6,942 nucleotides of DNA from Gemmataceae bacterium (GTDB lineage: Bacteria > Planctomycetota > Planctomycetia > Gemmatales > Gemmataceae), in contig CANLGS010000216.1 in NCBI GenBank assembly GCA_947490035.1, forward strand, positions 1 to 6,942, given 5' to 3'. The notes beneath the pieces were generated by a model. It saw only the letters and a program-made list of their open reading frames with translations. It was not told where the DNA came from and searched no databases. How positions within the stretch are numbered: position 1 is the first letter of the stretch; each line of letters begins with the position of its first letter. Positions 1 through 5,406 of the stretch are shown here, in pieces. A program made the translations under genes and the position numbers.

Positions 1-111
1 AGCGGCAAGCGCACACTCCACCCGGTGCAATACCTCGCCTACGCCTATGGCCTGTTGCCGGAGTTGGAAGCGCGCTTCCGCCGGCCGCTGGGTGACCTTG
101 TGAGCGACTGA
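1..111 (+). CDS. 3' end of an unrecognised gene (partial)
   Basis: Frame 1 is open from the window edge to a TGA at 109-111 and gives 36 residues ending in PLGDLVSD. The third codon positions are mostly G or C, as in the neighbouring genes, and the other two + frames look less gene-like, so I take this as the tail of a real gene cut by the window edge. I do not recognise the family from this short, Leu/Arg/Tyr-rich tail. It is on the same strand as moaD. Its stop lies only 5 bases before the palindromic element at 117-192, so it could be the upstream member of the moa transcription unit, but this is an inference. Confidence 0.55.
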   Translation, partial: SGKRTLHPVQYLAYAYGLLPELEARFRRPLGDLVSD

Positions 112-116
112 TTTAT

Positions 117-192
117 TCTTGTGGCACAGACATTCCTGTCTGTGTGCCTTTGAGCTTCAGCGGACACAGACAGGAATGTCTGTGCCACAAGA
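117..192. repeat. Element 1: long perfect palindromic repeat before moaD
   Basis: The arms 117-145 and 164-192 are perfect inverted complements (29 bp each) around an 18-base loop (146-163). The core of the arm reads GGCACAGACATTCCTGTCTG and is partly self-complementary. I recall this kind of sequence as a dispersed intergenic repeat in planctomycetes, but this was not searched. It fills almost the whole gap between the upstream gene's stop (111) and moaD (202). The right arm runs into the moaD ribosome binding site (GAGGA, 191-195). No T-run follows it on either strand, so it is not a canonical intrinsic terminator. No direct duplication is visible at its ends. Confidence 0.85.
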
Positions 193-201
193 GGAAACAC
201 C

Positions 202-447
202 ATGACCATCACCGTGAAGCTGTTCGCCGCGATGCGCGACCTGGCCGGGTCCGACAACGAGACCGTCGAACTCCCCGACGGCGCGACCGTCGCCGACCTG
301 CGCCGCGAGTTGGGGAAGCAACTCCCGCTCGCACGCACGCTGCTGGCGCGCTCCGCGGTCGCGGTGAACCACGATAGCGCGGACAACGACAAACCAATTC
401 AAGCAACGGACGAAGTCGCGGTGATTCCTCCCGTCAGCGGCGGTTGA
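202..447 (+). CDS. moaD: MoaD, molybdopterin synthase small subunit (sulfur carrier)
   Basis: This 81-residue protein is of the normal MoaD/ThiS size and has a ubiquitin-like beta-grasp pattern. It starts MTITVKLFAAMRDLAG, has the VELPDGATVADLRREL segment (about residues 22-37), and ends in PPVSGG. The C-terminal Gly80-Gly81 is the family hallmark. It is adenylated by MoeB, converted to a thiocarboxylate, and inserted into MoaE to deliver sulfur to precursor Z (cPMP). The ATG at 202 is supported by GAGGA at 191-195 with 6-base spacing, part of which lies in the palindromic element upstream. moaE follows after 16 bases, consistent with co-transcription and 1:1 assembly of the cytoplasmic MoaD-MoaE complex. 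Confidence 0.93.
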   Translation: MTITVKLFAAMRDLAGSDNETVELPDGATVADLRRELGKQLPLARTLLARSAVAVNHDSADNDKPIQATDEVAVIPPVSGG

Positions 448-463
448 CGGGTATACTGACGGA

Positions 464-895
464 ATGTTCCGGCTCACGCGCGACGCCATCGATTACCATG
501 CGCTCACGGAAGCGGCGCGGTCGCCGCACTGCGGCGCGGTCGTGCTGTTCCTCGGCACCGTTCGCGACCTGACCGGACAGCAAGTGACGGTGTTCCTCGA
601 ATACGACGCCTACGCGCCGATGGCCGAGAAGAAACTAGCGGAGATCGAAGCCGAAGCGCGGACGCGCTGGCCGGTCGGAGAGATCGCCATCGCGCATCGC
701 CTCGGACGCCTTGAAGTCGGAGAGGTGAGCGTCGCGGTCGCGGTGAGTTGCCCGCACCGCGGAGATGCATTCGACGCCTGCCGCTACGTCATCGACACGC
801 TGAAAGAACTCGTACCGATCTGGAAGAAAGAGAACGCGCCGGACGGAACCGGAGAGTGGGTCCATCAATCCTCAACAGGCGAGCCGGGAGCGTAA
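464..895 (+). CDS. moaE: MoaE, molybdopterin synthase catalytic subunit
   Basis: The 143-residue protein matches the MoaE family along its length: GAVVLFLGTVRD (24-35), LEYDAYAPMAEK (45-56), IAHRLGRLEVGEVSV (76-90), HRGDAFDACRYVID (98-111) and LKELVPIWKKE (113-123). Lys114 and Lys121 have the same spacing as the two active-site lysines of the E. coli enzyme (K119 and K126), and His98-Arg99 are conserved. The enzyme converts cyclic pyranopterin monophosphate to molybdopterin, using sulfur from the MoaD thiocarboxylate. The ATG at 464 lies 16 bases after the moaD stop, with only a weak ribosome-binding sequence (ACGGA directly before the start), so translational coupling to moaD is plausible. 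The tail after EWVHQ is short and ends in GEPGA. Confidence 0.95.
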   Translation: MFRLTRDAIDYHALTEAARSPHCGAVVLFLGTVRDLTGQQVTVFLEYDAYAPMAEKKLAEIEAEARTRWPVGEIAIAHRLGRLEVGEVSVAVAVSCPHRGDAFDACRYVIDTLKELVPIWKKENAPDGTGEWVHQSSTGEPGA

Positions 896-910
896 GCGAC
901 CGGAGAACTT

Positions 911-1483
911 ATGAGCTCCCTACCGACCGTGTACCTCGCCCGCCACGGCGAAACCGAGTGGTCGAAGTCCGGTCAACACACCGGCCGCACGGACCTACCC
1001 CTGACGGGGCCGGGCGAAGATTCCGCCCGCAAGCTCGGCCAGCGGCTCGCCGGTATGACCTTCGATCACCTGTTCACCAGCCCGCTGTCGCGCGCCCGCC
1101 GCACCGCGGAACTCGCCGGCTTCTCGCCCCTCGTGGACCCGGACTTGCTCGAATGGAACTACGGCGACTTCGAGGGGCTGAAGAGCGTCGAGATCGCCGC
1201 GAAGAAACCGGGCTGGAACCTGTTCCGCGACGGCGCCCCCGGCGGCGAAACCCCCGACGAGGTGACGGCCCGCGTGGATCGGCTGGTTACGAAACTGAAG
1301 GGGTTGAACGGCAAGGTAATTTGCTTCGCGCACGGGCACATCCTACGCGTGATCGCGGCCCGGTGGATTGCGCACCCGGTCACGCTCGCCGGCTCGATGC
1401 TGCTCGATACCGCGACACTCAGCACCCTGAGCTTTAACCACCACAACCTCGCCGAACCCGCCATCAAGGTGTGGAACAGTTAA
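911..1483 (+). CDS. Histidine phosphatase superfamily protein, SHB17-like
   Basis: This 190-residue protein has the phosphoglycerate-mutase-like histidine phosphatase fold signature. The phosphohistidine motif is RHGETEW with Arg11-His12. A second arginine is Arg61 in TSPLSRARRTA. The probable acid/base is Glu81 in LLEWNYGDFEG, and the second histidine is His141 in FAHGHILRV. The WSKSGQHTGRTDLPLT stretch (17-32) closely resembles what I recall of yeast SHB17, a sedoheptulose-1,7-bisphosphatase, so a sugar-bisphosphatase role is more likely than mutase activity. The substrate is not proven. The ATG at 911 has GGAGA at 902-906. It starts 15 bases after moaE and ends just before the repeat element that precedes moaA, so it appears embedded in the moa operon. 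It is not a known Moco enzyme and may simply be a passenger. Confidence 0.85.
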   Translation: MSSLPTVYLARHGETEWSKSGQHTGRTDLPLTGPGEDSARKLGQRLAGMTFDHLFTSPLSRARRTAELAGFSPLVDPDLLEWNYGDFEGLKSVEIAAKKPGWNLFRDGAPGGETPDEVTARVDRLVTKLKGLNGKVICFAHGHILRVIAARWIAHPVTLAGSMLLDTATLSTLSFNHHNLAEPAIKVWNS

Positions 1484-1485
1484 AG

Positions 1486-1612
1486 CAGTGAGGAGTGAGG
1501 AGTGAAGAATGAGGAGATAAGCACTGAACCGCGTTGGCCGCTGGGATTGCTCGGCGAAAGCCCCGCTGCGCCCGTCTTTCACTCCTCGCTCCTCACTCCT
1601 CACTCCTCACTG
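1486..1612. repeat. Element 2: inverted pair of heptamer tandem arrays at the moaA start
   Basis: The left arm (1486-1516) is a tandem array of the heptamer AGTGAGG: two perfect copies, then AGTGAAG, AATGAGG and AG. The right arm (1582-1612) is the complementary array, CCTCGCT followed by three perfect CCTCACT copies. The arms match at 28 of 31 positions around a 65-base centre (1517-1581). The centre holds a small GGC-GAAA-GCC hairpin at 1553-1562. The element begins 2 bases after the phosphatase stop and ends exactly where recognisable MoaA sequence begins. No flanking duplication is seen. It looks like a dispersed, MITE-like or simple-repeat-derived element, and copies elsewhere are expected but were not checked. 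Confidence 0.8.
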
Positions 1613-2587
1613 ATCGACTCGCACGGTCGCCGACACAACAACCTCCGCGTCTCGGTCACCGACCGGTGCAACCTGCGCTGCACGTACTGCATGCCCGAAG
1701 ACGTGACCTTCCGCGACCGCTCCGAACTGCTTTCCTTTGAAGAGATCACGCAGTTCGTGCGCGTCGCAGCGACCCTCGGCGTGAACAAGGTCAGACTGAC
1801 CGGTGGCGAACCGCTGATGCGCAAGGAGTTGCACAAACTCGTGCGGATGATCGCGGTCGTGCCGGGCATCGCGGACATCGGCGTAACCACCAACGGCATC
1901 CTGCTCGCGGAGCAAGCCCAGGCGCTCTTCGACGCCGGCATACGACGGATGAACGTCTCGCTCGACACACTCGACCCAGGCCGCTTCCGCGAACTGACGC
2001 GGCGCGACGGCGTCGAGAAGGTGCTCGCGGGCTTGGACGCCGCGAAGCGCGCCGGCTTCGCGCCGATCAAGGTGAACGCGGTCGCGATTCGCGGGTTCGC
2101 GGAGCACGACGTGGTGCCGCTCGCGCGCTACTGCCGCGACAACGGCTTTGAACTGCGGTTCATCGAGTATATGCCGATCGGCGCGGACGTTTGGGAGCGC
2201 GAGAAGGTGTTCTTCGCGTCCGAAATCCTCGACCTGATCGGCAACGAAGTCGGTGCGTTGGTGCCCGCGAACACGGACCCGTCGGCGCCGGCGCTGGACT
2301 TCAACTACCGCGACGGCGGCGGCACCGTGGGCGTGATCGCGTCGGTGTCGCGGCCGTTCTGCCGCAGTTGCAACCGCATCCGCCTCACCGCCGACGGCAA
2401 GTTGCGAAACTGCCTGTTCGCACTGGACGAAACGGATGTGAAAGGACTGCTCCGCTCCGCCTCTATCAACGAAGAGGCGATCGGGAACGCACTGAGAGAG
2501 AGCGTGTGGGCCAAGTGGGAGGGCCACGAGATCAACGCCAAAACCTTCGTGAAACCCGACCGCACCATGCACGCCATCGGCGGCTAA
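1502..2587 (+). CDS. moaA: MoaA, GTP 3',8-cyclase (radical SAM), repeat-encoded N-terminus
   Basis: MoaA uses two 4Fe-4S clusters and S-adenosylmethionine to cyclise GTP, the first committed step of molybdenum cofactor synthesis, with MoaC finishing the step. Cluster 1 ligands are Cys56, Cys60 and Cys63 in TDRCNLRCTYCMP. The SAM-binding GGEP is at 101-104. Cluster 2 ligands are Cys287, Cys290 and Cys304 (FCRSCNRIR ... LRNC). The protein ends in the functionally important Gly360-Gly361. Homology begins only at about residue 37 (LIDSHGRRHNNLRVS). Residues 1-36 are translated from the repeat element 1486-1612 and are unlike the family. I chose GTG 1502 because an in-frame TGA at 1496 blocks anything earlier and AGGAG at 1491-1495 is well spaced. 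In-frame TTG 1547 and CTG 1610 are alternatives without a good ribosome binding site. The stop TAA is completed by the next insertion element. Confidence 0.93.
   Translation: MKNEEISTEPRWPLGLLGESPAAPVFHSSLLTPHSSLIDSHGRRHNNLRVSVTDRCNLRCTYCMPEDVTFRDRSELLSFEEITQFVRVAATLGVNKVRLTGGEPLMRKELHKLVRMIAVVPGIADIGVTTNGILLAEQAQALFDAGIRRMNVSLDTLDPGRFRELTRRDGVEKVLAGLDAAKRAGFAPIKVNAVAIRGFAEHDVVPLARYCRDNGFELRFIEYMPIGADVWEREKVFFASEILDLIGNEVGALVPANTDPSAPALDFNYRDGGGTVGVIASVSRPFCRSCNRIRLTADGKLRNCLFALDETDVKGLLRSASINEEAIGNALRESVWAKWEGHEINAKTFVKPDRTMHAIGG
2573..2585 (+). repeat. 13-bp direct repeat, left copy (target duplication)
   Basis: GCCATCGGCGGCT, which encodes the end of MoaA (Ala-Ile-Gly-Gly plus the T of the stop). 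It is repeated exactly at 2676-2688, and the two copies directly abut the two ends of the 90-bp inverted-repeat element. This is the pattern expected of a target site duplication. Confidence 0.85.
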
Positions 2588-2675
2588 GAGTAGGTCACTC
2601 GCTCCGCGAGTGCTCACTTCTTGAGTTCGCTCAACAGGCAGAGATGACGACTCGCGGAGCGAGTCGCCTACTCTT
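2586..2675. mobile_element. Element 3: 90-bp MITE-like insertion with TIRs and 13-bp duplication
   Basis: The terminal inverted repeats 2586-2611 and 2650-2675 match at 24 of 26 positions. They start AAGAGTAGG and end CCTACTCTT, around a 38-base centre. Each arm also folds on itself (ACTCGC-TCC-GCGAGT at 2597-2611 and its counterpart at 2650-2664), and the centre has a TTGAG-TTCG-CTCAA hairpin (2621-2634), so a multi-stem cruciform or RNA fold is possible. The termini sit exactly against the 13-bp direct repeats 2573-2585 and 2676-2688. It carries no coding capacity, so mobility would need a transposase in trans. Removing it together with one repeat copy gives moaA ending in IGG with a TGA stop, 17 bases before the next gene. 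With it present the stop becomes TAA, and MoaA is unchanged. Confidence 0.8.
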
Positions 2676-2688
2676 GCCATCGGCGGCT
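2676..2688 (+). repeat. 13-bp direct repeat, right copy (target duplication)
   Basis: Exact second copy of GCCATCGGCGGCT, immediately after the right terminus of the 90-bp element and followed by GACCCGGAG. The GA that follows would complete a TGA stop in the moaA frame, indicating what the uninterrupted site looked like. Confidence 0.85.
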
Positions 2689-2706
2689 GACCCGGAGCCA
2701 CACCCC

Positions 2707-3009
2707 ATGAGCCGGTTCGACGACGAGTACGAGAACGACGACTACGACCGCCCCGAAGAGACGGACCCCGTCATCCGCGAGTTGCGCGCCGAGATCATCC
2801 GGCTCGAAGCGCAACTCGACCAGCTGGCGGCCGGCGTGCGCGAGCGGGCCGAAGAGTCGGCCCTCATCTCGGCCCAGATCGCCGAACTGCAGCGGGCCGT
2901 CGAGCGCCTGCGGCAGCGGCAGCGGCGCGACGCCCGGCTCCTCGTCCTCGCGTGGGTGATGGTGGTGGCGTCGCTCGCGATGTCGTTGTTCACCTACCTG
3001 ACGATGTGA
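2707..3009 (+). CDS. Small coiled-coil protein with C-terminal membrane anchor
   Basis: I do not recognise the family of this 100-residue protein. An acidic N-terminus rich in Asp, Glu and Tyr (4-19) leads into a long helical, heptad-like segment (about 22-73, e.g. IRLEAQLDQLAAG and IAELQRAVERLRQ). A basic patch RQRRDAR (71-77) and one hydrophobic helix (about 78-97, LLVLAWVMVVASLAMSLFTY) end the protein. This predicts a tail-anchored inner-membrane protein with its coiled coil in the cytoplasm, possibly oligomeric. The ATG at 2707 has GGAG at 2694-2697 with 9-base spacing, and the longer in-frame reading upstream only shadows moaA. Before the insertion of element 3 it would have started 17 bases after the moaA stop, so it was probably co-transcribed. 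No Moco function is evident. Confidence 0.8.
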   Translation: MSRFDDEYENDDYDRPEETDPVIRELRAEIIRLEAQLDQLAAGVRERAEESALISAQIAELQRAVERLRQRQRRDARLLVLAWVMVVASLAMSLFTYLTM

Positions 3010-3010
3010 C

Positions 3011-3024
3011 GTGAGGCCCCTCAC
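3011..3024. other. Small hairpin at the convergent gene junction
   Basis: GTGAGG (3011-3016) and CCTCAC (3019-3024) are complementary across the 11-base gap between the + strand stop (3009) and the - strand lipoprotein stop (3021-3023, which lies in the arm). It could act in both directions at a tail-to-tail junction. The stem is short and there is no T-run, so terminator function is uncertain. Confidence 0.3.
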
Positions 3025-3476
3025 TTCGGGAGGGCGATGTCGTAGGTGTTGACCCCGGCCACGACGGTCGTCGTGGTCCCGGCCTGCTCCGGGTCGGCGT
3101 ACCGAGCCGGCACCTCGGTGAACCTCAGCGCGACGGCCCCCTTGCCCTCCTTGTCCGGCCCCCGGTACGCGCCGCCCTGCATCGCCTTGCTCTGGAACTC
3201 GCCGCGGGCGGCCGCGGTGTTGACCGCGATCTTCACCTCCCCGAGCGGGCAGTTCTCGACCCGGTACCGGCCGTCCTCGCCGATCCGGCCGACCGCCATC
3301 CGGTCGGTGCCGAGGACCTGGATCTGCGCGAACTGGAGCGGCTGGCCGGCGTACTTCACGGTACCCTCGAGGGTGGCCCCGGACTCGGGCAGTTGCGCCT
3401 CCTTCGGCTTGACGGCGCACCCTACGAGGGCGGCGGCCGCGGCGGCCAGCGCGGCCCGGTGAACGATCCGAAACAT
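3021..3476 (-). CDS. Small lipoprotein with transthyretin/carboxypeptidase-regulatory-like domain
   Basis: This 151-residue protein has a lipoprotein signal peptide: basic start MFRIVHR, an Ala-rich core, and lipobox LVGC with Cys20 as the expected lipidation site. After a linker, residues about 34-84 (LEGTVKYAGQPLQFAQIQVL ... GEDGRYRVENCPLGEVKIAV) resemble the beta-sandwich carboxypeptidase-regulatory-like fold common in planctomycete surface lipoproteins. A Thr/Val-rich C-terminus follows. On the - strand GGAGA precedes the ATG with 4-base spacing. It lies 69 bases downstream of the DUF1559 gene on the same strand, an arrangement often seen in planctomycetes, so the two are probably one transcription unit. 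Its exact function is unknown; a cell-envelope structural or binding role is the reasonable inference. Confidence 0.82.
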   Translation of the reverse strand: MFRIVHRAALAAAAAALVGCAVKPKEAQLPESGATLEGTVKYAGQPLQFAQIQVLGTDRMAVGRIGEDGRYRVENCPLGEVKIAVNTAAARGEFQSKAMQGGAYRGPDKEGKGAVALRFTEVPARYADPEQAGTTTTVVAGVNTYDIALPK

Positions 3477-3508
3477 GACTTCTCCGGCGGTGGGTGGTGT
3501 GAGAGGAG

Positions 3509-3535
3509 GCGCCGGCGGGTGCGGCCCGCCGGCGC
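3509..3535 (-). other. Strong GC hairpin between DUF1559 gene and lipoprotein gene
   Basis: The arms 3509-3519 (GCGCCGGCGGG) and 3525-3535 are a perfect 11-bp all-GC stem with a 5-base loop. It sits in the 69-base gap of the - strand pair, 10 bases past the DUF1559 stop and about 32 bases before the lipoprotein start. No U-run follows it. It may therefore be a transcript-stabilising or attenuating structure setting the ratio of the two products rather than a full terminator. Confidence 0.5.
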
Positions 3536-3545
3536 GGGTGGGATG

Positions 3546-4661
3546 TCAGTTGAGCGCCAGCGACTCGCCGCCGTCCGGCGTGACCGCGGCGCTCCACGCC
3601 GGCATCGACACCGCAGTGTTCACCGTCCGCACGCTGCCGTCGCCCATCAGCACCTGTACCCCGCCGGGAGACATCGGGTACAGGTTGTGGAAGTTCTGCT
3701 GCGCCCGCACCAACCGGCGGCGCGGCGGCTGGAATGACTCCGGCTGCCCGGCCGCGTACCGACAGTCGGCCCGCCACCACTCCCCGTACTCGTCGTCCGA
3801 CGTCGTGCCCGGGTTGTTGCAGTTCTGCCCGAAGTACGGCAGCCCGGCCTCCGGGGTGTCGGTGGTGGCCCACATGTTAATCCCTTGCTCCTGCGCCGCC
3901 CACCGGTTCGTCACGTCCCAGTCCTTGTAGGACATCTGCCGGTCGCCGGTCACCATGTTCTTCTCGGCCACGAACAGCGTGTTCGACAGCCCGTCGGTCA
4001 CCGTGCCGGTCTTCGCCACCCCAGCCCCCGCGTGCCACCACATGACCTTCCACGACTCCCACCCCTTCGCGCCGGTGCCGAACACCCGCAGGTTGGGCGC
4101 GTAGCTGACCAACCCCATCTGGTACGTCGCCCCGCCCCCGGTGTACGGCCACGACCAGTTCACCGTCCGGTACGCGCTGTCGTCGAGCGGGGAGATGTAC
4201 GTCTTCGGGGTGTCCGACCCGACCATCTTGCTCCCGTCGCTCTTCCGCTGGGCCATCAGGTAGAACTGGTACCCGTTGATGTCCTTGTGGAGGTTGTCCT
4301 GTTCGATGAACGGCAGCAGGCAGTAGAAGAAGGACGTCTTGTCGCTTCCGGCCGTGCCCGAGTCGTACGGCAGGTATGGGCCCTGGTACTTGTTCGCGTT
4401 CGGCTCGTTGAAGGTGGACCACTGGTTGACGCAGACCGGCGGGAACGCCCCTTGCGAGTCGTGAGCGGCGTGCAGCCCGATGCCGATCTGTTTCAGGTTG
4501 TTGCTCGACTGCATGCGGGCGGCGGCCTCGCGCACCTTCTGCACGGCCGGCAGCAGCAGTCCGATCAGGATCGCGATGATGGCAATCACCACCAACAGCT
4601 CGATCAGCGTGAACCCACGGCGCGACGAGCGGCGCGTGTAGGGCGGGAGAGAGTGGTGCAT
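3546..4661 (-). CDS. DUF1559 type-II-pseudopilin-like protein
   Basis: This 371-residue protein starts with a class III/type II prepilin signal. After a basic leader (RRSSRRG) the prepilin peptidase should cut between Gly16 and Phe17, releasing a mature start of [20 protein letters not shown] with the conserved Glu at mature position 5. The next segment ([20 protein letters not shown], then [20 protein letters not shown]) is the standard planctomycete DUF1559 (SBP_bac_10-like) pattern, and the C-terminus has [13 protein letters not shown] near residue 338. Planctomycetes carry very many paralogues; they are presumed to be membrane-anchored, pseudopilin-like cell-surface proteins, and no biochemical function is firm. 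The start ATG is at 4661, with a G-rich stretch (CCGGGGG in - strand sense) before it as a possible ribosome binding site. The lipoprotein follows it, and ispF is divergent upstream. Confidence 0.93.
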   Translation of the reverse strand: MHHSLPPYTRRSSRRGFTLIELLVVIAIIAILIGLLLPAVQKVREAAARMQSSNNLKQIGIGLHAAHDSQGAFPPVCVNQWSTFNEPNANKYQGPYLPYDSGTAGSDKTSFFYCLLPFIEQDNLHKDINGYQFYLMAQRKSDGSKMVGSDTPKTYISPLDDSAYRTVNWSWPYTGGGATYQMGLVSYAPNLRVFGTGAKGWESWKVMWWHAGAGVAKTGTVTDGLSNTLFVAEKNMVTGDRQMSYKDWDVTNRWAAQEQGINMWATTDTPEAGLPYFGQNCNNPGTTSDDEYGEWWRADCRYAAGQPESFQPPRRRLVRAQQNFHNLYPMSPGGVQVLMGDGSVRTVNTAVSMPAWSAAVTPDGGESLALN

Positions 4662-4789
4662 GGCACCCCCGGAAGGAAAATGGTGTTAAGAGCCTCAGCG
4701 GAGCGAGTGCGAGTCGGAACCGCTTGGGCAGTGTGGCCGATACGGGTCGGGCGAAAAATCGAGAGAATCTGAACCCGCTTCATTGATTT

Positions 4790-4795
4790 ATCATA
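4790..4795 (-). promoter_or_regulatory. Possible -10 element for the DUF1559 gene
   Basis: In - strand sense this reads TATGAT, inside the most AT-rich stretch of the 262-bp divergent intergenic region (4662-4923). The candidate -35 (CTCTTG, 17 bases upstream) is poor, and the leader would be about 120 bases. The rest of the region between here and 4661 shows no gene or clear operator. Confidence 0.25.
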
Positions 4796-4854
4796 ATTCT
4801 CTGGCCGGGCTACAAGAGCATTTTTTCTCGGTTTCTCACAACTCCCAGTCCGTG

Positions 4855-4884
4855 TTGTGCCTCGCGTCGCTTCGCGGCTACAAT
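4855..4884 (+). promoter_or_regulatory. Probable sigma70-type promoter for ispF-cysS
   Basis: TTGTGC (4855-4860) and TACAAT (4879-4884) are separated by 18 bases. The -10 matches the consensus at 5 of 6 positions and the -35 only at its TTG. Transcription would start near 4891, giving a leader of about 30 bases with GGAG at 4904-4907. It lies directly before ispF in the divergent intergenic region and inside the over-long reading of ispF that starts at 4783, which argues against that longer start. Confidence 0.5.
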
Positions 4885-4923
4885 CCCCACAATTCGTTCT
4901 CGCGGAGCTTAACTCACGTGACC

Positions 4924-5406
4924 ATGCGCGTCGGCAGCGGCCACGACACACACCGGTTGGCCGAAGGGCGACCGCTCATCCTCGGCGGGGCCATCATCCC
5001 GCACGCGAAGGGTCTCGTCGGCCACTCCGACGCGGACGCGGTGCTGCACGCGGTCACCGACGCGCTGCTCGGCGCCGCGGCGCTCGGCGACATCGGCGAC
5101 GCCTACCCCGACACCGACCCGAAGTGGAAGGGCGCGGACTCGCGGCTATTCCTGACGGAAACGATCGCGAAGCTGAACCAGTTGGGCTGGAAACCGGTCA
5201 ACGTAGACGTGACGATCTTCGCCGAGGAGCCGAAGCTCGGCCCGGTGAAGAGTGCGATCAAGAGCAGCCTCGCGCACCTACTCGGCGTGCCCGCCGACTG
5301 CGTGAACGTGAAGGCGAAGACCGGCGAGAAGGTCGGGCACATCGGCCGCGGCGAGGCCATCGGCTGCCACGCGGTGGTACTGATCGAACGCGATGTTGGC
5401 TCTTAG
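4924..5406 (+). CDS. ispF: IspF, 2-C-methyl-D-erythritol 2,4-cyclodiphosphate synthase
   Basis: The enzyme converts CDP-methylerythritol 2-phosphate to the cyclic diphosphate and CMP in the MEP isoprenoid pathway; it is a cytoplasmic trimer. The 160-residue length is typical. Metal ligands are visible: Asp8 and His10 in SGHDTHRL, and His42 in DADAVLHAVTDALLGAAALGD. Further family motifs are GDIGDAYPDTDPKWKGADS, VNVDVTIFAEEPKL, VNVKAKTGEKVGHIGRGEAI. ATG 4924 matches where homologues begin, but GTG 4918 (adding Val-Thr, read as Met-Thr) is better spaced from GGAG at 4904-4907, so either may be used. The stop TAG (5404-5406) and the last residues fall in the palindromic element 5399-5471, suggesting the native end was replaced. 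cysS follows on the same strand, a neighbour also seen in other bacteria. Confidence 0.95.
   Translation: MRVGSGHDTHRLAEGRPLILGGAIIPHAKGLVGHSDADAVLHAVTDALLGAAALGDIGDAYPDTDPKWKGADSRLFLTETIAKLNQLGWKPVNVDVTIFAEEPKLGPVKSAIKSSLAHLLGVPADCVNVKAKTGEKVGHIGRGEAIGCHAVVLIERDVGS

Noticed and set aside
117..192. Intrinsic terminator for the upstream gene
   Set aside because: No T-run follows the stem on either strand, and the arms are far longer than usual terminator stems.
1487..1611. CRISPR array or VNTR-only locus
   Set aside because: The units are 7 bases, contiguous, and arranged as two inverted arrays; there are no spacers.
1607..2701. 364-codon - strand open frame opposite moaA
   Set aside because: It is the antisense shadow of a high-GC gene: Arg/Val/His-rich, no recognisable motif, while the + strand frame is an unambiguous MoaA.
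2668..3873. 401-codon - strand open frame across the lipoprotein and DUF1559 tail
   Set aside because: It runs out of frame through a clear lipoprotein and pseudopilin gene, is extremely Arg/Gly-rich, and also covers the coiled-coil gene in antisense; a GC-driven shadow.
4698..4708. Fragment of element 3 before the DUF1559 gene
   Set aside because: Only the 11-mer GCGGAGCGAGT is shared with 2654-2664; too short to distinguish from chance in GC-rich DNA.
3885..4772. 295-codon + strand open frame opposite the DUF1559 gene
   Set aside because: Antisense shadow with Arg/Val/His-rich low-complexity translation and no family signature.
4783..4923. N-terminal extension of ispF by 47 residues
   Set aside because: Homologues start at MRVGSGHD; the extension is unlike IspF, has AT-rich intergenic composition, and contains the probable promoter at 4855-4884.
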